NCBI RefSeq assembly: GCF_010119935.1
Contig: NZ_CP048209.1
Span: 850,001 to 914,000, forward strand
DNA length: 64,000 nt
Reading direction: 5' to 3'
DNA from: Paenibacillus lycopersici
GTDB lineage: Bacteria > Bacillota > Bacilli > Paenibacillales > Paenibacillaceae
The notes under the pieces were generated by a model. The model was not told the origin of the DNA. It saw only the letters and a list, made by a program, of their open reading frames with translations, and did not search any database. The position numbers were made by a program, and so were the translations under genes. The first letter of the stretch is position 1. The number at the start of each line of letters is the position of its first letter. Positions 54,986-63,533 of the stretch are shown here, in pieces.

Positions 54986-55254
54986 GTCTAAGCGCTGCGC
55001 CGCTGCGCTTGGCGGGAATCGTAGGGGCATGCGTATTGCGATCACTTAACGTCCCCCGATGCGATCGCGGCAAGGGGGGGCGAGCCGGCGCTACTCATGG
55101 TCGTACCCATCATGTCGATTAATGACGCGAAAATGCAAATTAGTTACAACCTTTTGCTATACTTTTACAAGAAATCCAAATCTCCTTAACAAGGTCGATA
55201 CATTTCTCTATTACGCTACAGGGAGATGAACGAAGAATAGGAGATGAAGTAGAG
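54986..55254. other. Leader region of the SLH protein gene
   Basis: Besides the extended -10, no gene or hairpin of note. GGAGATGAAG sequences occur twice (about 55220 and 55239); the second is the ribosome site for TTG 55255. Confidence 0.4.
55155..55163 (+). promoter_or_regulatory. Extended -10 promoter candidate for the SLH protein gene
   Basis: TGCTATACT (extended -10, TGN-TATACT) about 95 bp before the start codon; no good -35 at the usual distance. Confidence 0.4.
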
Positions 55255-58200
55255 TTGCGAACCAGTAAGCAGCGTTTATTATCCATGGTCATGTCCGGCG
55301 TCATTGCGGCGGGTTCCTTCGGGGCGGTCATCCCGGCTGCGGCCGATGCGTCCGCGATAACGGCAGGCACGCCTTACGACGCCACCGGCTATCATGTCGA
55401 AATTCCGCACGTCGTCATCAATCAGTATTATGGATCCGGCGTTTCCGATGGCGGCGCCGTCGATTACGGTTTTATCGAGCTGTACAATCCGACGGCTGAA
55501 GCGATCGATCTCGGCAAATGGTCGATTCAGTATTCCGATCGCATGGATCAATACGTGCCTGAGACGGAGACGGCGGATGCGATCCTGCCGTTGACCGGTC
55601 CGACGGGCCCATGGGAGAAGCTGAATCTGAGCGGTTCCATTCCGGCATACGGCTCGTATCTGATCCGGGCCTCCGCATCGCTTAAGCCTAAAATTAAACT
55701 GAACGTGAAGGCGGGGGACATTGATTTCCTGCGCACGCCGGCGAATACGTTCCAAAACAAAGGCATGAAAGTCGTGCTGATGAGCAGCCAGGATTTGCTC
55801 GATCCTGCGGATATCAATCCGTCCGTCACCAAACCGGAAGGTTTCGTGGACATGCTCGGCGCGGCGGGCAACGATGCCGGAAGCACGATCGACGGATACG
55901 AGGGCGCCGATTATCCGAGAGAGGACGGAGGCCCTTCCAAGAATATCGCGCTGCGCCGCGCCAACAGCGTGGATACGGACGATAACAAGAACGATTTCGA
56001 GCTGATCGATTACAAAAGCAATGCAGGCGCGCCCGCGACATACGGTCCGCATAACAGCGGAGAGGGCTCATGGAACGAGCCGGCGCCGCCGGTGCAGACC
56101 CCGCTTGCGATCACGACGGCTTCACTGCCGGGAGCGACGCAAGGGGCATCCTATGCGGCGACCGTTGCCGTAACCGGGGGAACGGCACCGTATACGTACA
56201 GCGCGACAGGACTGCCCGAAGGCCTGAGCATCAATACGTCCACGGGCGTCATTACCGGCACGCTTGCGGCGGACGCGCCGCCGTCCAATACGGTCGTGGT
56301 GACCGTAACCGACAGCGCGACGCCGGCCAACACGTCGACGCAATCGTTCCCGTTTAACGTGAGTGCTAAGATCCAGGATACCGTTGCGATCACGAAGCTC
56401 GGATCTTTCATTGCCGGCGTGCCGAACGGCGACGGCGGCGTCGCCGAAATCGTCAAGTACAACCCGGACAACCATAAGTTCTACTCGGTCAACGGCTCGA
56501 GCGCGCCGGCGACGCTGGACATCGTGAGCCTTGACAGCAACGGCGCGCCGATCCAGGACGCGAATCGAATCAACATCGAGACGGCGGTCGCGGAGCATCT
56601 GCCGGGCTTCGTCTACGGGGATTTCACGAGCGTGGACATCGATACCGGGCATGATCTGGTGTATGCGGCCATCCAGGAACATGATTACGCGAAGAACGGC
56701 GCCATCCTCGTTTTCGATTACGACGGCCATTTCGTGAAGTCGTACGAAGCGGGCGTACAGCCGGACATGATCAAAGTGACGAAGGACGGCAGGTACGTGC
56801 TGACGGCCGACGAAGCCGAAGGCCGGGGCGATGTCGATCCGGAAGGCAGCGTCACGATTGCCGATACGGTGGCCGGCACGGTCAAGCATGTGAAGTTCGA
56901 CGACCCGAGCGTTATCGCCGACAATGTGCATTTGCGCGGCACGCCGGACAGCAGCCATGTCATCGCGGGGCCGGCAGCATCGAAAGCGGCAGCTGTATAT
57001 GACCTGGAACCGGAATACATCGCGCTGTCGGCGGACGAGTCGACTGCCTACGTATCGCTGCAGGAAGGCAATGCGATCGGGACGATCGACATTGCGCAGG
57101 GAACGGTAACGTCCGTGAAAGGACTGGGTTATAAGGATTTGAACGATCCGGCGAACGCGCTGGATTTGGTGAAGGACAACGCGATCGATTTCGAGAACGT
57201 GCCGTTCAAGGGCATGTACATGCCGGACGGTATCGATACGTATACGACGGAGAACGGAGACACGTACCTGTTCACGGCCAATGAAGGCGACAGCACGGAC
57301 TGGGCGGGCGTAAGAACGAACGTCTCGACCATCGGGGAGATGAAGGGCAAGCTGGATCCGGCTTCCGCCGCGGCGCAATTCCTGGCGACCACGGCCAGGT
57401 ACGACGGCGTCGAGATTCCGAGCGATATGGGACCGGACGGCATCTACCTCTTCGGGGCGCGTTCGTTCTCCATCTGGAACCCGGCGACGATGGAGCAGGT
57501 GTACGACAGCCATAACGATTTCGAGAAAATCACGGCGCAGCGGCTGCCGGCGTATTTCAATTCGGATCATAAGGACGTTTCGTTCGACAAGCGCAGTCCG
57601 AAGAAAGGCCCGGAACCGGAGTACGTGAAGGTCGGGAAGGTCGGCAGCAAAGCGTTCGCGTTCATCGGTCTTGAGCGCATCAGCGGCATCATGACATACG
57701 ACGTGACCGATCCGGCGCATCCGGTATTCGCGAACTACATCAACACCCGCGATTTCAATGCAGCGGGAGCCGGCAAAGTGCCGCCGCAAACGGACAGCGG
57801 TCCGGAAGGCATCGACTTTATTCCGGCGGCCGACAGTCCGACGGGATTGCCGCTTATTCTCGTCGCGAACGAGGTTGGCGGTACGGTTACCGTGCTGCAG
57901 ATGAACGTGACGAAAGTGACGCTGGATCAAAGCGCATTGTCGCTGCAAGTCGGCGACAGCGCCAAGAAGCTTGCCGCGTCGGTAACGGCAGCGGGAGGCA
58001 GCGCGGCAACGGTAACGTGGACGAGCTCGAAACCGTCCGTTGCGACGGTGGATGCAGACGGCAACGTGACAGCGGTAGGCGCGGGCACGGCCGTCATTAC
58101 GGCGACGAGCGCGGACGGTTACGCGACGGCGCAGGCGACGGTTACGGTTACCGCCAGGCCGAGCACGCCTTCGAATCCTTCAGGCCCGACGGGTTCGGGA

Positions 58201-59469
58201 CCAACGGACCCTGTAACGACAGACCCGGGACAAACCGGCGGGAACGGCACTTTGCCGGCGGCGGGCGGCACTGTAACGACGGAAGTCGCAACGGTTACGG
58301 ACAGCTCGGGCCAAGCGACGGCGACCGTCTCCAGCGAGCAAATCGCGCAAGCGTTGTCCAGTTTGAATGCAGGCGGCGCGAAGCAGGTCGAAATCAAGGC
58401 GGTTGCCGGCGCGAATGCGAAGAAAAACACGGTTACGCTGCCGTCAACGGCGATCAACCAGCTTGCGGGCAGCAAGGCGGATTCGCTTAAGATCGATTCG
58501 GGCCTGGCACAGGTTGCGTTCGACCGGAAGGCGCTCGGGACGATCTCCGGTGCCGCTCCGTCGGGCAACGTCGATATCTCCGCAGCCAAGGTCGAGCTGT
58601 CGGAGCTGACAGCGAACTTGCCGGCCTCCGCCAAAGAGGAAGTCTTGAAAACGATCGGTTCCCGCCCCGTGTATTCGTTCACGGTGTCGTCGAACGGGAG
58701 CAAGGTGACGGATTTCAAAGGCGGCACGGTCAACATCAGCGTTCCCTATACGCCGGCTGCCGGAGAGAACGGCAGCGCCATCGTCATGTATTACCTTGCG
58801 GATAACGGCGATATCGTGATGGTGCCGCAAACGAATTACGATCCGGCGACGGGCATGCTGACGTTCTCGGTGAAGCACTTCTCGAATTACGCCGTCGGTT
58901 ATAACGAAGTGAAGTTCGGCGATATCGCAGCGAGCTTCGCGAAGGATCAGATCGTGTACCTGGCTGCGAGAACGATCATCAAAGGCACGGACGAGGGAAT
59001 GTACTCGCCGAAAGCGAACGTGACGCGAGCCGATTTCACGCTCATTCTGGCCCGTGCGGCCGGAGCCGATCTGTCAGCTTATCAAGGCAGCGCGTTCGGC
59101 GACGTCGGCGCCGATGCCTACTACGCGCAATCCGTGGCGTGGGCGGCGGCGAAGGGCATCGCAAGCGGCGTGTCCGAAGGCCGATTCAATCCGAACGCAA
59201 CCATCACGAGGGAGCAGATGGTCGCGATGATCGCGCGTTACGCCGCCGCTATGGGCTATAAGCTGCCGGCAACGGCGAAGCCTGTTGCGTTCGCGGATGC
59301 GTCCAGCATCTCGGCATATGCGAAGCAAGCGGCGGCAGCCGTACAGCAAGCGGGCGTTATAAACGGCATAACGAGCGGCAGCCAAACGCTGTTCGCGCCG
59401 AAACAATTCGCGACGCGCGAAGAGACGGCCAAGATGATTGCCGTGCTGTTCCAGCTGATGACGAAGTAA
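55255..59469 (+). CDS. Choice-of-anchor I / lamin-tail surface protein with three SLH domains
   Basis: 1404 residues from TTG 55255. Signal peptide (about 1-34). In order: lamin-tail-like domain (about 45-265; VINQYYGSGVSDGGAVDYGFIELYNP in parts), putative-Ig He_PIG repeat (about 283-370), a choice-of-anchor I beta-propeller-like region (about 375-880; LVYAAIQEHDYAKNGAILVF, FTANEGDSTDWAG), a BIG2 domain (about 884-970), a Pro/Ser/Thr/Gly linker, a beta domain of about 200 residues, and three SLH repeats (about 1220-1404) that hold secondary wall polymer. Likely a surface-bound phosphoesterase-like or adhesive protein; no clear catalytic set was identified. Confidence 0.88.
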   Translation: MRTSKQRLLSMVMSGVIAAGSFGAVIPAAADASAITAGTPYDATGYHVEIPHVVINQYYGSGVSDGGAVDYGFIELYNPTAEAIDLGKWSIQYSDRMDQYVPETETADAILPLTGPTGPWEKLNLSGSIPAYGSYLIRASASLKPKIKLNVKAGDIDFLRTPANTFQNKGMKVVLMSSQDLLDPADINPSVTKPEGFVDMLGAAGNDAGSTIDGYEGADYPREDGGPSKNIALRRANSVDTDDNKNDFELIDYKSNAGAPATYGPHNSGEGSWNEPAPPVQTPLAITTASLPGATQGASYAATVAVTGGTAPYTYSATGLPEGLSINTSTGVITGTLAADAPPSNTVVVTVTDSATPANTSTQSFPFNVSAKIQDTVAITKLGSFIAGVPNGDGGVAEIVKYNPDNHKFYSVNGSSAPATLDIVSLDSNGAPIQDANRINIETAVAEHLPGFVYGDFTSVDIDTGHDLVYAAIQEHDYAKNGAILVFDYDGHFVKSYEAGVQPDMIKVTKDGRYVLTADEAEGRGDVDPEGSVTIADTVAGTVKHVKFDDPSVIADNVHLRGTPDSSHVIAGPAASKAAAVYDLEPEYIALSADESTAYVSLQEGNAIGTIDIAQGTVTSVKGLGYKDLNDPANALDLVKDNAIDFENVPFKGMYMPDGIDTYTTENGDTYLFTANEGDSTDWAGVRTNVSTIGEMKGKLDPASAAAQFLATTARYDGVEIPSDMGPDGIYLFGARSFSIWNPATMEQVYDSHNDFEKITAQRLPAYFNSDHKDVSFDKRSPKKGPEPEYVKVGKVGSKAFAFIGLERISGIMTYDVTDPAHPVFANYINTRDFNAAGAGKVPPQTDSGPEGIDFIPAADSPTGLPLILVANEVGGTVTVLQMNVTKVTLDQSALSLQVGDSAKKLAASVTAAGGSAATVTWTSSKPSVATVDADGNVTAVGAGTAVITATSADGYATAQATVTVTARPSTPSNPSGPTGSGPTDPVTTDPGQTGGNGTLPAAGGTVTTEVATVTDSSGQATATVSSEQIAQALSSLNAGGAKQVEIKAVAGANAKKNTVTLPSTAINQLAGSKADSLKIDSGLAQVAFDRKALGTISGAAPSGNVDISAAKVELSELTANLPASAKEEVLKTIGSRPVYSFTVSSNGSKVTDFKGGTVNISVPYTPAAGENGSAIVMYYLADNGDIVMVPQTNYDPATGMLTFSVKHFSNYAVGYNEVKFGDIAASFAKDQIVYLAARTIIKGTDEGMYSPKANVTRADFTLILARAAGADLSAYQGSAFGDVGADAYYAQSVAWAAAKGIASGVSEGRFNPNATITREQMVAMIARYAAAMGYKLPATAKPVAFADASSISAYAKQAAAAVQQAGVINGITSGSQTLFAPKQFATREETAKMIAVLFQLMTK

Positions 59470-59589
59470 GCGTTCGAAGGCAAGCGGCAGCGGGTCGTGG
59501 ATAGGGGCAAGGAAGAGGTAAAGAAAGAGGTAAAGGAAGAGGTAATAGAGAGCACGGAATTGGCAAGTCAACGGTAGTGGGAAGCATGG

Positions 59590-59842
59590 GGACTTGTGTA
59601 ATTAAGGAAACGCGGAAGCGTGAAAGCGTGGAAGCAATGAAAATATGAAATCAACGAAATTATGGAGACCATGAAAGCGCGAAAGCGCGCAGTCATGGAA
59701 AGCATTCAAAGCATGGAAAGCAATCAAAACATGGAAAACATGGAAACATGCAAGGCGTGAAAGCATGAAAGACACGAAAAGAATTGAAGGCATGGAAAGC
59801 TTGAAGGCATGAAAACACGAAAAGCATGGAAGGCATGGAAAG
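59590..59842. repeat. Degenerate GCATGGAAA-type simple repeats
   Basis: About 250 bp made largely of imperfect 8-11 bp units of the form GCATGGAAA / GCATGAAAG, A/G-rich on the plus strand. The 120 bp before it (59470-59589) shows nothing further. Open frames on the minus strand here (Phe/His/Leu-rich) are products of the repeat. Confidence 0.65.
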
Positions 59843-59843
59843 G

Positions 59844-59880
59844 CAAAGACGCTCCCGTTTTCGGGGGCGTCTTTGTTTGC
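59844..59880. terminator. Terminator between the SLH gene and etfA
   Basis: CAAAGACGCTCCCG-TTTT-CGGGGGCGTCTTTG, 14 bp stem with one G.U pair; usable in both directions by convergent genes. Confidence 0.8.
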
Positions 59881-59965
59881 GGGTAGGCTTCTTCAAGTGA
59901 GGGGAGCTGCGCGCCTGCCTGATGCGAGCCGTTTGGCTCCCGGCTGACGGACGGCGCGCGGGGAC

Positions 59966-60985
59966 TCAGCCGGTCTGGTTCAGCAGCGTATCGAACCGCG
60001 CGGTTAACAGCGGCACAACTTCGAACAAATCGCCGACGATGCCGTAATCGGCGACGCCGAAGATGGGCGCGTCGGGATCTTTGTTGATGGCGACGATGAC
60101 GCGGGATTGGCTCATGCCGGCGAGATGCTGGATCGCTCCGCTGATGCCGCAGGCGATGTAGAGCTTCGGCGTGACGGTTTTGCCGGTCTGGCCGATCTGC
60201 AGCGCGTAGTCGCAGTAGCCGGCGTCGCAAGCGCCGCGCGAGGCGCCGACCGCGCCGCCCAGTACGTCGGCAAGCGCTTGAAGCGGCGCGAAGCCTTCCG
60301 CGCTCCGTACGCCTCTGCCGCCGGCGACGATGATGTCCGCCTCGGCGAGATCGATCGTGCCGCCGGTTTTGCGCGCGATGCCGCGGACGACCGTCCAGAG
60401 CGGCGGCGCCTTGTACGGCAGCGGCGCGATGACGCCCTCGCTGCCGGGTGCCACCGGCTCCGCGATGGGCAGGTTGTTGGGGCGCACCGTTACGACCTGC
60501 GGCGCGCCGGGAAGAAACCGCCGCTGCTCGAACGCCTTGCCGGCGTAGAGCGGGCGGGTGAAGAGCGCGGCCGCGCCGCCTTCGTCCGGCAGGTCGATGG
60601 CGGTTACGTCCGCGACGTGGCCGCCGCAGATGCTGGCGGCCACGCGGGGCGCGAGCTCGCGCCCCGCCGCGGTGTGGCCGAGCACGATCAAGCTCGGCCG
60701 CGCCGCGGCAATGGCGGCGCCGATGGCGGCGGCGTATGCCTCCGGCGCATAGCCGGCCAGGGCGGGGTCGTCGACGACATGGACGACCCCCGCCCCCCGG
60801 GCGGCGAGCTCGGCGGCGGCTTCCCGCAGCGCCGCCCCGGGCCCGCCGCCGGCGAGGACGGCGTGCACGCTGCCGTCCCCGGCGAGCTGCCGCGCGGCGC
60901 CGAGCGCCTCCAGCGCCACGCGGCGCAGCTTGCCATCCAGGCACTCGGCATAGACGAGTGCCGTTGCATGCGTTGTATCGGTCAT
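59966..60985 (-). CDS. etfA: Electron transfer flavoprotein alpha subunit
   Basis: 339 residues from ATG 60985, 10 bp after GGAGGT. N-terminal ETF domain ([20 protein letters not shown]) and the C-terminal FAD domain with [36 protein letters not shown] (in parts), [25 protein letters not shown] and [20 protein letters not shown]. It accepts electrons from acyl-CoA and other dehydrogenases. It is normally directly behind etfB; here 1.4 kb of repeats lie between. Confidence 0.93.
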   Translation of the reverse strand: MTDTTHATALVYAECLDGKLRRVALEALGAARQLAGDGSVHAVLAGGGPGAALREAAAELAARGAGVVHVVDDPALAGYAPEAYAAAIGAAIAAARPSLIVLGHTAAGRELAPRVAASICGGHVADVTAIDLPDEGGAAALFTRPLYAGKAFEQRRFLPGAPQVVTVRPNNLPIAEPVAPGSEGVIAPLPYKAPPLWTVVRGIARKTGGTIDLAEADIIVAGGRGVRSAEGFAPLQALADVLGGAVGASRGACDAGYCDYALQIGQTGKTVTPKLYIACGISGAIQHLAGMSQSRVIVAINKDPDAPIFGVADYGIVGDLFEVVPLLTARFDTLLNQTG

Positions 60986-61049
60986 CGGTTCATGACCTCC
61001 TCTCACAAGATGAAGCTTGCTGCCGCGACGGAGATGCGCGGCGTCTTGC

Positions 61050-61215
61050 TTGCATGGCCGAGTCGAGGAAAGGCTGCCCGCAGGGCAGGAATAACGGCGA
61101 ATCGACCGGGTATCGGCGAGAAAAGCTGCCCGTAGGCAGGAATATCGACGAAGCGGCCGGTCATCGGCAGTAGACTTGCAAAGAACCTCACACACCTGCT
61201 GCAGAATAGCAAAAA
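61050..61215. repeat. Composite repeat locus 3a: two type B units and the linker
   Basis: Two units with RGCTGCCCGYAGGGCAGGAAT-type cores (about 61070 and 61121), then GTAGACTTGCAAAGAACCT and CACACACCTG (61169-61197), the inverted copy of the linker at 16635-16675. Confidence 0.7.
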
Positions 61216-61236
61216 AGTCGTGGCTAAATTTGGAAA

Positions 61237-61652
61237 GCTGCCATTCGGACAGCTTTACCTGCCGCAGACCGGCAAAAGTGTCGATAAAGTTGTCATTCGA
61301 GCAGCTTTATCCGCTGCAGACTGACAAAAATGCAGATAATGTTGCCATTCGGGCAGCTTTATCCGCTGCAGACTGGCAAAAATGCAGATAATGTTGTCAT
61401 TCGGGCAGCTTTATCCGCTGCAGACTGACAAAAATGCAGATAATGTTGCCATTCGGGCAGCTTTATCCGCTGCAGACTGACAAAAATGCAGATAATGTTG
61501 CCATTCGGGCAGCTTTATCCGCTGCAGACTGGCAAAAATGCAGATAATGTTGTCATTCGGGCAGCTTTATCCGCTGCAGACTGACAAAAATGCAGATAAT
61601 GTTGCCATTCGGGCAGCTTTATCCGCCGCAGACGGTCATGAAAACCGCGAAA
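61237..61652. repeat. Composite repeat locus 3b: eight 52 bp type A units
   Basis: Units start at 61237, 61289, 61341, 61393, 61445, 61497, 61549 and 61601, every step exactly 52 bp. Each carries GTTGYCATTCGGGCAGCTTT followed by ATCCGCTGCAG, ACTGRCAAAAATGCAGATAA. GTTGCC/GGCAGC folds as a 6 bp hairpin. Later copies are nearly identical, the first two more diverged. Confidence 0.9.
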
Positions 61653-61699
61653 TCCTTCCCAGAGGCAGGAATTCGCAGCCCTGCGCAGAGAAAAACAGT

Positions 61700-62013
61700 C
61701 ATCGGCGAGAAAAGCTGCCCGTAGGCAGGAATATCGACGAAACGGCCAGTCATCGGCGAGAAAAGCTGCCCGTAGGCAGGAATATCGACGAAACGGCCAG
61801 TCATCGGCGAGAAAAGCTGCCCGTAGGCAGGAATATCGACGAAACGGCCAGTCATCGGCGAGAAAAGCTGCCCACAAGCAGGAATATCGACGAAAAGGTC
61901 GGTCATCCGCGAGAAAAGCTGCCCGCAGGCAGGAATTTCGACGAAGCTCCGATTATCGGCGAGAAAAGCTGCCCGTAGGCAGGAATTCCGACGAAACGGC
62001 CAGTCATCAGGCT
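61700..62013. repeat. Composite repeat locus 3c: six 50-51 bp type B units
   Basis: AAAAGCTGCCCGTAGGCAGG cores at 61710, 61761, 61812, 61863, 61914 and 61964, followed by AATATCGACGAAACGG, CCAGTCATCGGCGAG. The core folds as GCTGCC-CGTA-GGCAGG. Because 51 is a multiple of three, one frame stays open through the array; no ribosome site or start supports coding. Confidence 0.88.
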
Positions 62014-62039
62014 GTCTTCCTGCCTATCTAGTCCTCCCG

Positions 62040-62400
62040 CATGGCTTGCCCCGCCCTGCACCATGTACCTTCACGGACCACCTAAACTCCGACGCATCGA
62101 TCGACTCACCTCATACCATGTTGTACCTGAGCAGGTCACTAGTTCCCGCGCGCTGGCTCGCCCTTCAACGCACCCGTTCAACTCAACCCGCACCGATGTA
62201 CCTGCCTGGTCCACCTAACCCCGACGCAACGATCGACTCGCTCCGTACCATGTCCCTGGGTGGTCCGCCTGACTTCAACGCACCCGTTCAACTCAACCCG
62301 CGCCAACGTACCTTGTCTGGTCCAACTGACTCCAACGCATCGTCGACCCGCCCTGCACCATGTAGCTGTCCGGCCACCTTGCTCTAACGCACCAGCCCAA
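62040..62400. repeat. Degenerate repeats of about 110 bp
   Basis: TTCAACGCACCCGTTCAACT and the following about 90 bp recur at 62164 and 62274 (110 bp step); a more decayed relative starts near 62060. Pyrimidine-rich on the plus strand, no gene supported. Different in sequence from the 52 bp family. Confidence 0.7.
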
Positions 62401-62429
62401 CTCACCGTTCCTCGTACCTGCCCGCTCCG

Positions 62430-63296
62430 CTAAAACAGCTTCGCTTCGCTCTGCAGCAGCGCCGCGAGCTGATCGGCTTGCTCCGCCGGCGTGCCGCTCA
62501 GCTTGCGGCCGGCCGCGCGAACCGGCGGCGGCAGGAGCGCGACGCGCTCCGTGCGCGGCGCAAAATCCGCCGCGCCGAGGCCGAGCGCCGCCGCGTCCAG
62601 CTGGCGCAGCGGCTTGCGCTTCGCCTTCATGATGCCGGGCAGCGATGGATAGCGCGGCTCGTTCAGCCCTTGCTGCGCCGTGACGAGCGCAGGCAGCGGC
62701 ACCTGCACCGTCTCCACGCCCCATTCCGTATCGCGCTCGGCGACGGCGAATTTTCCGCTTCCGCCGCCCCATGCGGCTCCGCTTGGCGAAGACGGACCGC
62801 CGCTCTCCCCGCTGTTGCGCCCGTTACTCGCATCACCGGCCCCCGCGCCGCCATCCTCCACCGTCAGCTTCAGCACCGCCGACGCGCTCGGCAGCCCGAG
62901 CCGTTCCGCGACCTGCAGCGCGACGCTGCCCGCGCCCCGGTCCACGGCAAAAAGCCCTGCAAGCACCAGGTCCGGCTGCAGGTCCCGCACCGCCGCGGAG
63001 AGCGCCGCAGCGACGGCGCTGCCGTCGTCCGGCAAGCCGTCCTGCGCGATCAGCACCGCTTCGTCGGCGCCCATTGCCAGCGCGGTTCGCAGCGTCTCCG
63101 CCGCCCGCCCGCCGCCGCAGGAGACGACCGTCACGCTGCCGCCGTGCGCTTCGCGCAGCCGAAGCGCTTCTTCCAGCGCGTACTCGTCGTACGGATTCAT
63201 GATGAATTTCACGCCGTCCTCGGCGACGGCGCCGCCAACCAGCTCGATTTTCTCCTCCGTATCGAACGTTTGCTTGATCAACACCACCAGCTGCAT
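62430..63296 (-). CDS. etfB: Electron transfer flavoprotein beta subunit with low-complexity insertion
   Basis: 288 residues from ATG 63296 (GGGAGGT upstream). ETF beta features: LVVLIKQTFDTEEKI, FIMNPYDEYALEEALRL, AMGADEAVLI, LVLAGLFAVDRGAGSVALQVAERLGLP (in parts) and the recognition region LNEPRYPSLPGIMKAKRKPL. About 33 Gly/Ser/Ala/Asn-rich residues (62755-62860) are inserted in a loop between LKLTVEDG and KFAVAERD; the flanks match the family. It binds AMP and pairs with EtfA. First gene of the pair; etfA follows after the repeats. Confidence 0.92.
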   Translation of the reverse strand: MQLVVLIKQTFDTEEKIELVGGAVAEDGVKFIMNPYDEYALEEALRLREAHGGSVTVVSCGGGRAAETLRTALAMGADEAVLIAQDGLPDDGSAVAAALSAAVRDLQPDLVLAGLFAVDRGAGSVALQVAERLGLPSASAVLKLTVEDGGAGAGDASNGRNSGESGGPSSPSGAAWGGGSGKFAVAERDTEWGVETVQVPLPALVTAQQGLNEPRYPSLPGIMKAKRKPLRQLDAAALGLGAADFAPRTERVALLPPPVRAAGRKLSGTPAEQADQLAALLQSEAKLF

Positions 63297-63533
63297 CGGT
63301 TCCGAGCACCTCCCGGTCGTTCTGGAATTGCCGGCGGCAGTCATACCGTCCCACGGCCACCGAATACGATACACTAAGCCGTCCTCAAAAGCCGCCGCCG
63401 CTCCTGTTACCTTATGAACTTGGCCCTCGAAATAGACCCTGACGGAGGCTGGGCCGAGGCTTGCACGACATGTTGCCGGCCGCGCGGACATATACTGAAT
63501 CACTCCGCGATTCCAGGGGAAGGAGGCGGTCAT
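63297..63533. promoter_or_regulatory. Divergent control region of etfB and the Fe-S oxidoreductase gene
   Basis: 237 bp between opposite starts. No clear consensus promoter or operator could be picked out. Confidence 0.35.

Noticed and set aside
59724..60944. Large Arg/Gly/Ala-rich minus-strand frame overlapping etfA
   Set aside because: Out-of-frame shadow of etfA, compositionally biased, no start signal.
61237..62013. CRISPR array at 61.2-62.0 kb (and at 49.1 kb)
   Set aside because: The whole 51-52 bp unit is repeated with no unique spacers, and no cas genes are in the window.
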